64,000 nucleotides of DNA from Burkholderia sp. SRS-46. Its GTDB lineage: Bacteria; Pseudomonadota; Gammaproteobacteria; Burkholderiales; Burkholderiaceae. The stretch spans positions 434,001-498,000 of the forward strand of contig NZ_PTXL01000008.1 of NCBI RefSeq assembly GCF_004343775.1. Reading direction: 5' to 3'. The position numbers and the translations under genes were made by a program. The notes under the pieces are model-generated. The model was not told where the DNA came from. It made no database searches and saw only the letters and a list, made by a program, of their open reading frames with translations. This document shows positions 34,846 through 43,026 of this stretch, one piece after another (position 1 is the first letter of the stretch; each line of letters starts with the position of its first letter).

Positions 34846-35577
34846 ATGCAAAGCTACGGTATCGCGCACGTCTGGGCGCAAGGTGATTTCGTCACACGCG
34901 CCATCGCGATCGCGCTCCTCGTGATGTCGGTCCTGTCGTGGATGGTGATCGTCATCAAGGGCTGGAATGTGATCCGCCTGAGCCGTCTCACGAAGAACGC
35001 GGAACAGGCCTTCTGGCATTCGGACGATTTCGACGACGGCATCAAGAAGCTCGGCCTCGCGGCCTCGACGCCGGCCGACAACCCGTTCCTCGCGCTCGCG
35101 CTCTCCGGCAAGGAAGCGGCCGACCATCATCACCAGACGCAACCGCACCTGCACGACCGGATGGATGTATCCGACTGGGTCACGCGCTGCCTGAAGGACA
35201 CGATGGACGAAGGCATCTCGCGCATGCAGAGCGGCCTCGCGATCCTCGCGTCGATCGGCAGCACCGCGCCGTTCGTCGGCCTGTTCGGCACGGTCTGGGG
35301 CATCTACCACGCGCTGCTCGTGATCGGCGCAACCGGCCAGACATCGATCGACCAGGTCGCGGGCCCGGTCGGCGAATCGCTGATCATGACGGCCTTCGGC
35401 CTGTTCGTCGCGATTCCCGCGGTGCTCGGCTACAACGCGCTCACGCGTGCGAACAAGGGTGTCGTCAGCAAGCTGCGCCGCTTCGCGCACGGCCTGCACG
35501 CGTACTTCGTGACGGGCGCGCGCCTCGCATCGTCGTCGACCCGCGACGGCCTGCGTCTCGCGGCCCGCGCCAGCTGA
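34846..35577 (+). CDS. exbB: ExbB, proton channel of the TonB system
   Basis: This 243-residue inner-membrane protein belongs to the ExbB/TolQ/MotA family. It has three membrane helices (about residues 16-38, 130-155 and 175-200) with a cytoplasmic loop between the first two. The conserved stretches are IGSTAPFVGLFGTVWGIYHAL and GPVGESLIMTAFGLFVAIPAVLGYN. AAAGGA precedes the ATG. It follows tonB by 35 bases and precedes exbD by 13. Confidence 0.95.
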   Translation: MQSYGIAHVWAQGDFVTRAIAIALLVMSVLSWMVIVIKGWNVIRLSRLTKNAEQAFWHSDDFDDGIKKLGLAASTPADNPFLALALSGKEAADHHHQTQPHLHDRMDVSDWVTRCLKDTMDEGISRMQSGLAILASIGSTAPFVGLFGTVWGIYHALLVIGATGQTSIDQVAGPVGESLIMTAFGLFVAIPAVLGYNALTRANKGVVSKLRRFAHGLHAYFVTGARLASSSTRDGLRLAARAS

Positions 35578-35590
35578 AGCGGGGTGAACG

Positions 35591-36019
35591 ATGGCAATGA
35601 ACACCGGTTTCAGCGACGATGACGACGATGGCGTGATGAGCGAGATCAACATGACGCCGCTCGTCGACGTCATGCTCGTACTCCTGATTATTTTCCTGGT
35701 GACGATCCCGGCGATGCAGCACGCGGTGAAGATCGACCTGCCGCACGCGAGCAGCCAGCCGGTCGAAGACAAGCCGCAGACGGTCGATGTCGCGATCCAG
35801 GGCGACGGCTCGATCCTGTGGGACGATCACGCGGTCACGCGCAAACAGCTGCAGGCACGCATCGCCGAGGCCGCGCAGCACACGCCGCAACCCGAGTTGC
35901 ACCTGCGCGCGGATCGCAAGGTGGCCTACGAACGCGTTGCCGAAGTGATGTCGGATGCTCAGGCCGGCGGCCTGACGAAGCTCGGCTTCGTGACGGAGCC
36001 GAAGGCGAAAGCGAAGTAA
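35591..36019 (+). CDS. exbD: ExbD, proton channel of the TonB system
   Basis: This 142-residue protein has a short cytoplasmic acidic N-terminus, one membrane helix and a periplasmic domain. The helix region EINMTPLVDVMLVLLIIFLV holds the conserved proton-path Asp. It works with ExbB to power TonB. The C-terminal end is Lys/Ala-rich. The operon ends in a strong terminator 22 bases downstream. Confidence 0.95.
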   Translation: MAMNTGFSDDDDDGVMSEINMTPLVDVMLVLLIIFLVTIPAMQHAVKIDLPHASSQPVEDKPQTVDVAIQGDGSILWDDHAVTRKQLQARIAEAAQHTPQPELHLRADRKVAYERVAEVMSDAQAGGLTKLGFVTEPKAKAK

Positions 36020-36041
36020 CGCACGCCGGAGCGCACAAAGT

Positions 36042-36076
36042 AAAAGGCCTTCATCGCCAGATGAAGGCCTTTTTTC
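36042..36076 (+). terminator. Rho-independent terminator behind exbD
   Basis: AAAAGGCCTTCAT and ATGAAGGCCTTTTTT form a 13-bp stem with a short loop and a T run. The 280 bases after it, up to the LysR gene end, hold nothing I can identify. Confidence 0.9.
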
Positions 36077-36356
36077 ATGCGCACGCGGGCGCCTTCGGGC
36101 GGCGGGCTCTTCGGCGGTATCGGTTGCGCCTGGAGCAACGCAAATGCGGCTACCGTGGTCTGCACGGACTGCGCTTTCTGCCCTATCTGGCTCGCAACAT
36201 ATGCGGCCACCTTACTCCGCTCAGAACATCCTTCGCGAAATGGGATTCCAATATAGGCCCGCCCGCCCGCGCATTCAAGGCTTCCCCGATTGAAACTTGC
36301 GATTGCAGGCGACGCTTCAATGACAAAACAAATTTGCAGTACTTGAAGGTCCGTGA

Positions 36357-37331
36357 TCAGCCGGCGGACGCGCCTTCGGCCGCTTCCTTCTTTGCGCGTT
36401 CCGGGCAGCCCGGCTGCTGGTATTCGCCGTGGTCGAGCTTCTCGACCAGGTAGTCGACGAACGCCCGCACCGCCGGCGGCATCCCCTGGCGCGACACGAA
36501 CACCGCATACAGCTGCGGCACCGGCAGCGTCCAGCCGGGCATCACCGGCGACAGTTGCCCGGCGCGCAACGCGTTGCCGTACATCATTTCCGGCAGCGCG
36601 GCGATCCCGAGGCCGTCGAGCACCGCCTCGCGGATCGTCATCAGGTCGGCGGTCACGAGGCGCGGATCGTGTTCATGCACGTGGCGCGTGCCGTCCGGCG
36701 CGATCAGGTTGAACACGTGGCGGCCGTCGACGCTCGGCGTGTCGAGCGTCTCGAAATGGGCGAGATCGTCCGGCACGAGCGGCGGCGCATTCTGGCTCAG
36801 CAGGCTCGGCGCGCCGACCAGCATCTGCTCGGTGCGCCACAGCGGCCGAACGACGATGTTCGCGTTTTGCGGCGGCTCGGAGCGCACGCGCAGCGCGACG
36901 TCGATCGAATCCTCGAACAGGTCGATCACGCGGTTCGTCACACGAATGTGAACCTTCACTTCCGGGTAGCGGTGCAGGAACTCGGGCAGGATGCGCGACA
37001 GCATCGTCTGCGACAGCGTGACCGGCACGCTGACCCGCACCGAGCCGCGCGGCGACGCGCGCAGTTGCTGCACCGCGTTCATCGCGGCCTGCGCCTCGGC
37101 CAGCATCGCCTGGCAGTGCTGGTAGAACAGCTCCCCCGCCTCGGTCAGCGCGAGCTTGCGGGTCGAGCGCTGCAGCAGCCGCACGCCGAGCGCCGCTTCG
37201 AGCTCGGTCAGGCGCCGCGACAGGCGCGATTTCGAGATCCCCAGCACGCGTTCGGCGGCCGAGAAGCCGCCATGCTCGACGACCTGCGAAAAGTACATCA
37301 GGTCGTTCAGGTTATGTGCATCGATATTCAT
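36357..37331 (-). CDS. LysR-type transcriptional regulator
   Basis: This 324-residue regulator has an N-terminal winged helix-turn-helix (DLMYFSQVVEHGGFSAAERVLGI, then SRLSRRLTELEAALGVRLL) and a periplasmic-binding-like effector domain from about residue 90. The ATG at 37331, preceded by GGAACGATGAG, is preferred to one at 37355. It is divergent from the pirin gene with 120 bases between them, the classic arrangement for control of the neighbour. In other Burkholderia such regulator-pirin pairs respond to quinones or oxidants; here that is only a guess. Confidence 0.92.
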   Translation of the reverse strand: MNIDAHNLNDLMYFSQVVEHGGFSAAERVLGISKSRLSRRLTELEAALGVRLLQRSTRKLALTEAGELFYQHCQAMLAEAQAAMNAVQQLRASPRGSVRVSVPVTLSQTMLSRILPEFLHRYPEVKVHIRVTNRVIDLFEDSIDVALRVRSEPPQNANIVVRPLWRTEQMLVGAPSLLSQNAPPLVPDDLAHFETLDTPSVDGRHVFNLIAPDGTRHVHEHDPRLVTADLMTIREAVLDGLGIAALPEMMYGNALRAGQLSPVMPGWTLPVPQLYAVFVSRQGMPPAVRAFVDYLVEKLDHGEYQQPGCPERAKKEAAEGASAG

Positions 37332-37451
37332 CTCATCGTTCCAATTGCAGAACAATCCATTGCGTACTGCAGCGAATTAATCGGTAAACCGACCAATATA
37401 ATAGCTGCATGTTTCAAAAATAACGCTATTCCAATTTCTCGAGGGCCCCGC

Positions 37452-38324
37452 ATGACGATCGCTCGCTCGCTTGACCGCACCTATCCCGCACTTCGCACGA
37501 CCGAAGGCGGCGGTTTCGTGGTCCACCGTCCGTTTCCGACCCGGCTGCTGATGGACTTCGATCCGTTCCTGCTGCTCGACGAGATGGGCCCGGTCGACTA
37601 CGGCCCGGGCGAAGCCAAGGGCGCGCCCGATCATCCACATCGCGGCTTCGAAACCGTGACCTACGTGCTCGACGGCCGCTTCCGGCACCGCGATTCCGCC
37701 GGTCATGCGGGCGCACTGGGCCCGGGCGACGTCCAATGGATGACGGCCGGCGCCGGCGTCGTGCACAGCGAGATGCCCGATCCGGCCTTTGCGCAACAGG
37801 GCGGCCGCTCGCACGGCTTCCAGCTGTGGGTGAACCTGCCGCGCCGCGACAAGCTGATCGCACCGCGCTACCAGGAGATCGCCGCCGATCGCATCCCGAG
37901 CGCGACCTCGCCGGACGGCCGTGCGCGCGTCCGGGTCATCGCCGGCGAGGCGTTCGGCGTCCAGGCGGCCATCGAGACGCGCACACCGATCCTCTACCAG
38001 CATTTCACGCTCGAACCCGGCGCGGCGGTCACGCAGCCGGTTCCGGCCGGCTATCGCGTGTTTGCCTACCCGATCGCGGGCGCGGGCTTCTACGGCCCCG
38101 ACCGCCAGGCGGTCGACGCGCGCCACATGATCGTCTACGCGGACGATGGCGACGCCGTCACCTTCGCCGCCGGCGACGCGCCGCTCGATCTGCTGCTGAT
38201 CGGCGGCGTGCCGCTCAACGAGCCGATCGTCCGCTACGGCCCGTTCGTGATGAACACCGAGGAGGAAATCCGGCAGGCGGTGGTCGACTACCAGAGCGGG
38301 CGCATGGGGCGCATTGCGTCGTGA
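37452..38324 (+). CDS. Pirin-family bicupin
   Basis: This 290-residue protein has two cupin domains. The first carries the iron-binding histidines in GAPDHPHRGFETVTYVLDG and HRDSAGHAGALGPGDVQWMTAGAGVVHSE, the pirin signature. Some pirins are quercetin 2,3-dioxygenases, others are redox-sensing co-regulators; the sequence does not decide. It is divergent from the LysR gene at 37331 and probably its target. Confidence 0.92.
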   Translation: MTIARSLDRTYPALRTTEGGGFVVHRPFPTRLLMDFDPFLLLDEMGPVDYGPGEAKGAPDHPHRGFETVTYVLDGRFRHRDSAGHAGALGPGDVQWMTAGAGVVHSEMPDPAFAQQGGRSHGFQLWVNLPRRDKLIAPRYQEIAADRIPSATSPDGRARVRVIAGEAFGVQAAIETRTPILYQHFTLEPGAAVTQPVPAGYRVFAYPIAGAGFYGPDRQAVDARHMIVYADDGDAVTFAAGDAPLDLLLIGGVPLNEPIVRYGPFVMNTEEEIRQAVVDYQSGRMGRIAS

Positions 38325-38426
38325 CCGCGTCGGTTCGGGAACGCAGGTGCCGCGAATGCGCCGGATTTGCGTCACAATAAGTCCTTGAACCACGTGGCCG
38401 CGCGCCACTACAAGGAACCCGTCCCC

Positions 38427-38909
38427 TTGAATTTCGAACACCTGATCCAGATCAACGCCGACGATTCGACCGTGCCCACCCTGACCCGCGAGCAGCTCTG
38501 GGAAGGTCTCGTGCTGCGCGCCGAGCAGCCGCAGCTGTTCGTGATCGGCCTCGACAGCTGTGTGGTCCACGAGCGCACCGACACGACGCTCGAGCGCGAG
38601 CTGCACTACGGTCATGCGACCGTGCGCGACCGCGTGACGTTCACGCCGAACCAGCAGGTCCGCTACGACATTCACGCAGCGGACGGCGAGATCGGCGGCA
38701 CGCTGACGATGACGATCGAGGAACGCGACGACCAGCAGCTGTTCCTGCGCTTCGAATACCGCACGACGCTTCCAGTGAGCAACGACACCGAGGACGCCAG
38801 GCAGACCCACGAGATCGTCAAGGAAGCGTATCGCACGTCGGATATCGATACCGTGCGGCTGATCCGCGAATACGCGCAAGGCCGCAAGGATCCCGATCCG
38901 CTGCACTGA
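38427..38909 (+). CDS. AtaL-like / DUF1857 SRPBCC-fold protein
   Basis: This 160-residue protein resembles the AtaL-like group of the START/SRPBCC superfamily, recognised by NFEHLIQINADD at the start and TLERELHYGHATVRDRV. Such proteins bind a hydrophobic ligand in a helix-grip pocket. The TTG at 38427 fits the family N-terminus and has AAGGAA about 10 bases upstream; an ATG at 38367 would add 20 untypical residues. Function in the cell is unknown. Confidence 0.8.
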   Translation: MNFEHLIQINADDSTVPTLTREQLWEGLVLRAEQPQLFVIGLDSCVVHERTDTTLERELHYGHATVRDRVTFTPNQQVRYDIHAADGEIGGTLTMTIEERDDQQLFLRFEYRTTLPVSNDTEDARQTHEIVKEAYRTSDIDTVRLIREYAQGRKDPDPLH

Positions 38910-38988
38910 CGGCGACGGCGGCCGGCCCCGGCCGCCCTTTGATTCAAGCTATCGGCTTGGCGATTTCGATCGATAAAGAGTCTTTGTA

Positions 38989-39007
38989 AATGGGAATGGT
39001 TATCATT
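38989..39007. promoter_or_regulatory. Fur box upstream of hemP
   Basis: AATGGGAATGGTTATCATT matches the 19-bp Fur consensus well in its right half (TTATCATT). It lies 42 bases before hemP, in the position of the promoter, so hemP is expected to be repressed by iron. Confidence 0.75.
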
Positions 39008-39048
39008 TAGAATTCATTCCATCGTATCGACATTGACCGATCAACCGA

Positions 39049-39297
39049 ATGACCGACACCACGCGCCAGACCACGCTGACCTTGCGCCGCAACACCGGCG
39101 CCCCAGGCGTCAGCCGCCAAAAGACGGCAGCGGTCACGACGCCGGCGAAGCCCGCCAGCGCAAGCCGCGATGCCGGCACGCGCGTCGTCAGCAGCGATGC
39201 GTTGTTGCAGGGCCGAAGCCACGTCAGCATTGCGCACAACGGGGAAACCTATCAGTTGCGCGCCACGCGGCTCGGCAAGTTGATTTTGACGAAGTAG
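39049..39297 (+). CDS. hemP: Hemin uptake protein HemP/HmuP
   Basis: This 82-residue protein ends in the HemP domain, with SSDALLQGRSHVSIAHNG, YQLRATRLGKLILTK. The first 45 residues are Thr/Ala/Arg-rich and probably flexible. In rhizobia and Burkholderia HmuP acts with Fur-family control to switch on heme uptake genes. A Fur box is placed directly upstream. No heme transporter genes are next to it; a structured RNA candidate and the ftr operon follow. Confidence 0.92.
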   Translation: MTDTTRQTTLTLRRNTGAPGVSRQKTAAVTTPAKPASASRDAGTRVVSSDALLQGRSHVSIAHNGETYQLRATRLGKLILTK

Positions 39298-39315
39298 ATC
39301 GTTGTACAGGGTATT

Positions 39316-39490
39316 GTGGGGACCACCTCCCTGAGAGGTGTTGGGCATTAGCCAGCGTAACGGCTTGCACGCGAGATCTAGACCCCTTCGTGCAAACACA
39401 CTCAAGCAGCCGTTGCAGCAAGCCAAGCCACTTTTTTTGGTTCTCGCAGCAGGAAAAAAAAGCGACACGCCGAATGACGTGTCGCTTTTT
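39316..39490 (+). ncRNA. Structured 3' region of hemP, candidate Fur-regulated small RNA
   Basis: Three stems follow one another after the hemP stop. A small hairpin has CACCTC (39324-39329) and GAGGTG (39335-39340). A two-part stem has AACGGC (39359-39364) with GCCGTT (39409-39414) enclosing TTGCACG (39365-39371) with CGTGCAA (39389-39395). A terminator hairpin ends at 39490. No protein gene fits. An RNA of about 175 bases could be released from the hemP transcript or have its own start. I recall a Fur-regulated iron RNA (BrrF) in Burkholderia cenocepacia near hemP; identity is not verified here. Confidence 0.55.
39456..39490. terminator. Bidirectional terminator between hemP and ftrD
   Basis: AAAAAGCGACACG and CGTGTCGCTTTTT form a 13-bp stem with an 8-base loop. 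A and T runs on both sides let it stop transcription from hemP and from the leftward ftr operon. Confidence 0.9.
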
Positions 39491-39572
39491 CATTTGGGTT
39501 GCACAATCGTCGGGCGGCGCTGTTCGCGCGGCTCGTCGTGAAAGCCTGAACAGCGTCAGGCCCTCGCCTTCT

Positions 39573-40976
39573 TCATCTTGAGAAACCCCAGAACATCAGC
39601 CACCACGCGCTGTCGATGACAGCCAGCCCCGCGGCAAACCAAGCGAATGCCGCCATGCGGCGTGGCCAGCCCGCATAACGGCCGGTCACCTGCCACGCGA
39701 GCCAGGCGCTCCATACGTTCGCGCCGACCAGGATCGCAATGCGCACGCCTGCGACCCAGCCGAGCGGCACATGTTCGGCGCGCAACAGCGACACCGTCGT
39801 CGCAGACAGGCCGAGAAACACGCCTGCGCCTGCGATCGGGATCAGCGACTGCGCGAGGTGGTGCAGCCGGACGCGCTCGAAGCGGCCGAGCATCAGCGTG
39901 GCGCCGGCCAGCAGCACGAGCAGCGCCGTGCCGTACACGAGCCCGGTGCCGACGATGTAGCTGACGATCAGCCCGCCGTCGAGCCACGAGAACACGTCGT
40001 TGCGGTCCGGATAATTCGTGAGCAGGATCCACGGCGCATTGGTGGCGAGCGGCCACGTGATGTCGTGATCGATCAGCCAGCCCGCGAGCCATTGCTTGAT
40101 CTGCACGAACCACGGGCTGACGGTCCAGTGGAACGCGCCGATCGCCACGCCGAGCAGGCCGTACAGGATCAGCGCGGTGTCCCACGGGTTCGCCTTCTGC
40201 GCGCCCAGCTTCACGACTTCATCGGACGGCGAGCGCCACGACAGCGAGATCGCGTCGCGGTGCCCGTTGCAGCGACCGCACATATGGCAGTCCGCCGCGC
40301 CCTTCATGTTGCGCAACGGCACGAGCGGCGCGCAATTGATCGGAATCACGCGATGGCCGTGCTCGCCGTTCTTGTACGAACGGCGCCACGCGTCCTCGTC
40401 GACCTTGTAGCGCATCGGCGCGAGCCGCGCGAGCAGCCCGAACACGCCGTTGACCGGGCACAGGTACTTGCACCACACGCGCTTCTCGCGGCCGTACAGC
40501 ACGCCGATCATGATCGCGCCGACGGTCGAGCCGCCGAGCACGAACAGCACCGCGAGCGGGTACTGGTACACGCTGACCATCTGCCCGTAGATCGTCGTCA
40601 TCCCGAACGCGACGAACGGCCAGCCACCCCACCGTATCCAGCGCGGAATCGCGCCGCCGCGGCCGAACTTGCTCGCGTATTCGGTGAGCGCGCCTTCCGG
40701 GCACAGCACGCCGCACCAGACGCGGCCTAGCATCACCATCGACAACAGCACGAACGGCCACCAGATGCCCCAGAACGCGAATTGCGCGATGAGCGTCAGG
40801 TTGCTCCACAGATGCGCGGTATCGTCCGGCAGCGGCAGGATTGCCGGCACGATGATCAGGAACGCATAGACGGCCACGACACCCCACTGGAGGCCGCGGA
40901 TCAGCCCGCCGTGGCGCTGCATCCACTGGCCGGCCTGGGCGAGCCAGCCCGCTTTTGCGCCGGCGACGGTACTCAT
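39573..40976 (-). CDS. ftrD: FtrD, membrane iron-sulfur protein of the FtrABCD iron importer
   Basis: This 467-residue polytopic protein resembles NapH/CcoG-type ferredoxins. Cys clusters are VWCGVLCPEGALTEY, VWCKYLCPVNGVFGL and CHMCGRCNGHRDA, giving at least one 4Fe-4S site. In the FtrABCD ferrous iron system it is the electron-transfer component, probably accepting the electron from oxidation of Fe2+ by the periplasmic parts. Start at 40976 overlaps the end of ftrC by 4 bases. It is the last gene of the operon. Confidence 0.9.
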   Translation of the reverse strand: MSTVAGAKAGWLAQAGQWMQRHGGLIRGLQWGVVAVYAFLIIVPAILPLPDDTAHLWSNLTLIAQFAFWGIWWPFVLLSMVMLGRVWCGVLCPEGALTEYASKFGRGGAIPRWIRWGGWPFVAFGMTTIYGQMVSVYQYPLAVLFVLGGSTVGAIMIGVLYGREKRVWCKYLCPVNGVFGLLARLAPMRYKVDEDAWRRSYKNGEHGHRVIPINCAPLVPLRNMKGAADCHMCGRCNGHRDAISLSWRSPSDEVVKLGAQKANPWDTALILYGLLGVAIGAFHWTVSPWFVQIKQWLAGWLIDHDITWPLATNAPWILLTNYPDRNDVFSWLDGGLIVSYIVGTGLVYGTALLVLLAGATLMLGRFERVRLHHLAQSLIPIAGAGVFLGLSATTVSLLRAEHVPLGWVAGVRIAILVGANVWSAWLAWQVTGRYAGWPRRMAAFAWFAAGLAVIDSAWWLMFWGFSR

Positions 40977-41815
40977 GCGGCGCGCCCTGCGGCCACGGCC
41001 GGGCGCCGGCTCGCACGCTTCATCAGCAGCCAGACCACCGCCCAGTACACCGCGTAAGCGATCAGGTTCATCAGCGCCGGATGCGCGCGATAACCGGTCA
41101 GCGTCGCGACGAGCGAGCCGAAGGTGCCGGAGTCGTCGAGGATCGCCGACGTATCCCACACCTGCGAGATGCCGAGCGGCAGGATTTCCTTGTCGATCAG
41201 CTTGTCGACGCCCGTCTGGAACAGGCCCGCGCCGAGGAACAGCAGCATCACTTCGGTGACGCGGAAGAAATGCCGCCACGAGAAGTACTTGCCGCCGAGC
41301 TGCAGTAGGTAGAACGTCAGGAGCGCGAGGCCGAGGCCGAGGATGACGGCGAGCATCTGGCCGCCGTCCACATGGCCCGACTGGCCGAACCCGAGGCCGT
41401 ACAGGAAAATCACCGTCTCGCTGCCCTCGCGCGCGATCGCGAGCGCGACCAGCACCGCGACGCCCCACCAGTTCGAATCGCGCGTGCTCTGCTGCAGCGA
41501 TTGCTCCATGTCGCGTTTCAGCGTGCGTCCGTGCTGGCGCATCCACAGCACCATCTGCACGATCAGCACGCACGCGATCAACACCATCGCCGTCTGGAAA
41601 TAGTCCTGCGCGTCGCCGGACAGCACTTCGGTGAACCCGACGAGCGCGGCACCGAGTCCGACGGCCATCAGCAGCCCCGCCGCGACGCCGGCCCACAGAT
41701 ACGGGATGCCGCGCCGCGCGTCGTCGTCGCCGTTCTTCAGCCACGCATAGAGAATCCCGACGACGAGCAGCGCCTCGACGCTCTCCCGCCAGACGATGAA
41801 CAAGATCTGACCCAT
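40973..41815 (-). CDS. ftrC: FtrC, FTR1-family iron permease
   Basis: This 280-residue permease has seven hydrophobic helices and two R-E-x-x-E iron motifs, Arg10-Glu-Ser-Val-Glu14 in the first helix and REGSE mid-protein, the pair that carries iron through FTR1-type channels. It moves iron, oxidised by partner proteins, into the cytoplasm. It follows ftrB by 52 bases and overlaps ftrD by 4 bases. Confidence 0.95.
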   Translation of the reverse strand: MGQILFIVWRESVEALLVVGILYAWLKNGDDDARRGIPYLWAGVAAGLLMAVGLGAALVGFTEVLSGDAQDYFQTAMVLIACVLIVQMVLWMRQHGRTLKRDMEQSLQQSTRDSNWWGVAVLVALAIAREGSETVIFLYGLGFGQSGHVDGGQMLAVILGLGLALLTFYLLQLGGKYFSWRHFFRVTEVMLLFLGAGLFQTGVDKLIDKEILPLGISQVWDTSAILDDSGTFGSLVATLTGYRAHPALMNLIAYAVYWAVVWLLMKRASRRPAVAAGRAA

Positions 41816-41867
41816 TGAAACCTCCTGACGCGCGGGGCATCAGCCCCCGCACGCAGACAAAACCGCA

Positions 41868-42200
41868 TTACTTCGCGACGATCACGCCCTGCGCCTGCTG
41901 GTGGAAATCGTCGAAAAACTTGTATTCACCCGGCGACAGCGGCGCGACCACGACGAACGAGTCGGCGCCCGGTGCAAGCACCTTCTCCTTGCGCAGTTGC
42001 ACGCTCTCGAATTCGGCGGCGCCCTTGCCGGTGTTCTTGATCTCGATCTTGAAGCGCTGGCCGGCCGGCACCTCGATACGGGCGGGATTCAGCTTGCCGT
42101 CCGCCATCTCGAGCTTGAACGTCGGCAGATCGGCGGCCTGCGCGGCGCCGGCGAGCAGCAGCGCGGCGGCCGCGGCGACGAATTTCTGGGGGAATTTCAT
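41868..42200 (-). CDS. ftrB: FtrB, periplasmic cupredoxin-like protein
   Basis: This 110-residue exported protein has a signal peptide cut near Ala-Gln-Ala-Ala-Asp and a small cupredoxin fold ending in PLSPGEYKFFDDFHQQAQGVIVAK. The canonical type-1 copper Cys is missing; His and acidic residues in the FDDFHQQ loop could bind iron or copper. In the FtrABCD model FtrB acts with FtrA on ferrous iron in the periplasm. ftrA precedes it by 56 bases. Confidence 0.88.
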   Translation of the reverse strand: MKFPQKFVAAAAALLLAGAAQAADLPTFKLEMADGKLNPARIEVPAGQRFKIEIKNTGKGAAEFESVQLRKEKVLAPGADSFVVVAPLSPGEYKFFDDFHQQAQGVIVAK

Positions 42201-42256
42201 TCTTGGTTCTCTACGACGACGGCGCGCCCGAGGCGCGCCGTCCGTTATGCCACCGA

Positions 42257-42808
42257 TCAGTAACCGCCCTTCTTGCCGATGCCGGCGAACGGGAAGTCGT
42301 ACTCGAGCGTGACGGGCTTGAACCACGCGCCCACGCCGGTTTCCTTGTCGACGTGACGACCGAACGCCATGTGGCCCGTCTGCATCGGCTGCTTGACCGT
42401 CATCGTCAGGTGGTACTTGCCCGGGCCGTTCAGCTTCACGTTGTCGCCGTAGTGCGGGCCGTCGCTCGCGACCATGCCCATCAGGTCGCCTTCCGCCTTC
42501 CACTTCGCGTCGCCCTGCTTCGTCAGCTTGTAGGTGATCTGCAGGTACGGCATCCAGTCGCCTTCGGCGAAGCCGGTCGGGTTGTTCTTGACCGCGTGGA
42601 TGTCGGCTTCGAGGTGGATGTCCGAATCCGATGCCTTGCGCATCATCCCTTCCGGCTCCATCGTGATCGGCTGCAGGTACACCGCGCCGATTTCCATTCC
42701 GCCCTGGATCTGCTGCTTGCCGATCGGATATTCGGCGGCGGATGCCGACATGGCGGCCAGCGCCGCCGCTACCGCAACCGACGTGCGGATGAACGAAGAA
42801 CCCAGCAT
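42257..42808 (-). CDS. ftrA: FtrA, P19/Tpd periplasmic iron-binding protein
   Basis: This 183-residue protein has a signal peptide ending in SASAAEYPIG and a P19 domain with metal residues in EIGAVYLQPITMEPEGMM and FGRHVDKETGVGAWFKP. P19 proteins are dimers that bind copper and iron and feed an FTR1 permease. AAGGAG stands 7 bases before ATG 42808, which is preferred to an upstream start at 42868. It heads ftrABCD, and a Fur-box-like site lies about 85-100 bases upstream. Confidence 0.93.
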   Translation of the reverse strand: MLGSSFIRTSVAVAAALAAMSASAAEYPIGKQQIQGGMEIGAVYLQPITMEPEGMMRKASDSDIHLEADIHAVKNNPTGFAEGDWMPYLQITYKLTKQGDAKWKAEGDLMGMVASDGPHYGDNVKLNGPGKYHLTMTVKQPMQTGHMAFGRHVDKETGVGAWFKPVTLEYDFPFAGIGKKGGY

Positions 42809-42891
42809 GGACACTCCTTGTTTTTCTCTGACAAAAGCACGGCCGTCCCGCGGAACGGCCGCCGACAAACACTAACGCGACGAAGAACGTT

Positions 42892-42910
42892 AATGCGAAC
42901 TATTCTCAAT
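42892..42910. promoter_or_regulatory. Fur-box-like site of the ftr operon
   Basis: AATGCGAACTATTCTCAAT resembles the Fur consensus as an imperfect inverted repeat (AATGCGAA / TTCTCAAT). It sits about 85 bases before the ftrA ATG in the 218-base gap to uvrB. Iron control of ftr is expected from the family; the site is by eye only. Confidence 0.6.
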
Positions 42911-43026
42911 TCACGCGAAGTGTAGCACCGAACGCGCCACCGGACAAACCGACAGCCAGGTAAAACCCTGATCCGATAAGGCTTACAGGCCGATTACCGG
43001 ACAGTTTCGCTCACACTTGGAAAGAT

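Noticed and set aside
36077..36356. Possible small gene between exbD and the LysR regulator
   Set aside because: Frames here are short, lack ribosome sites and partly overlap the exbD terminator.
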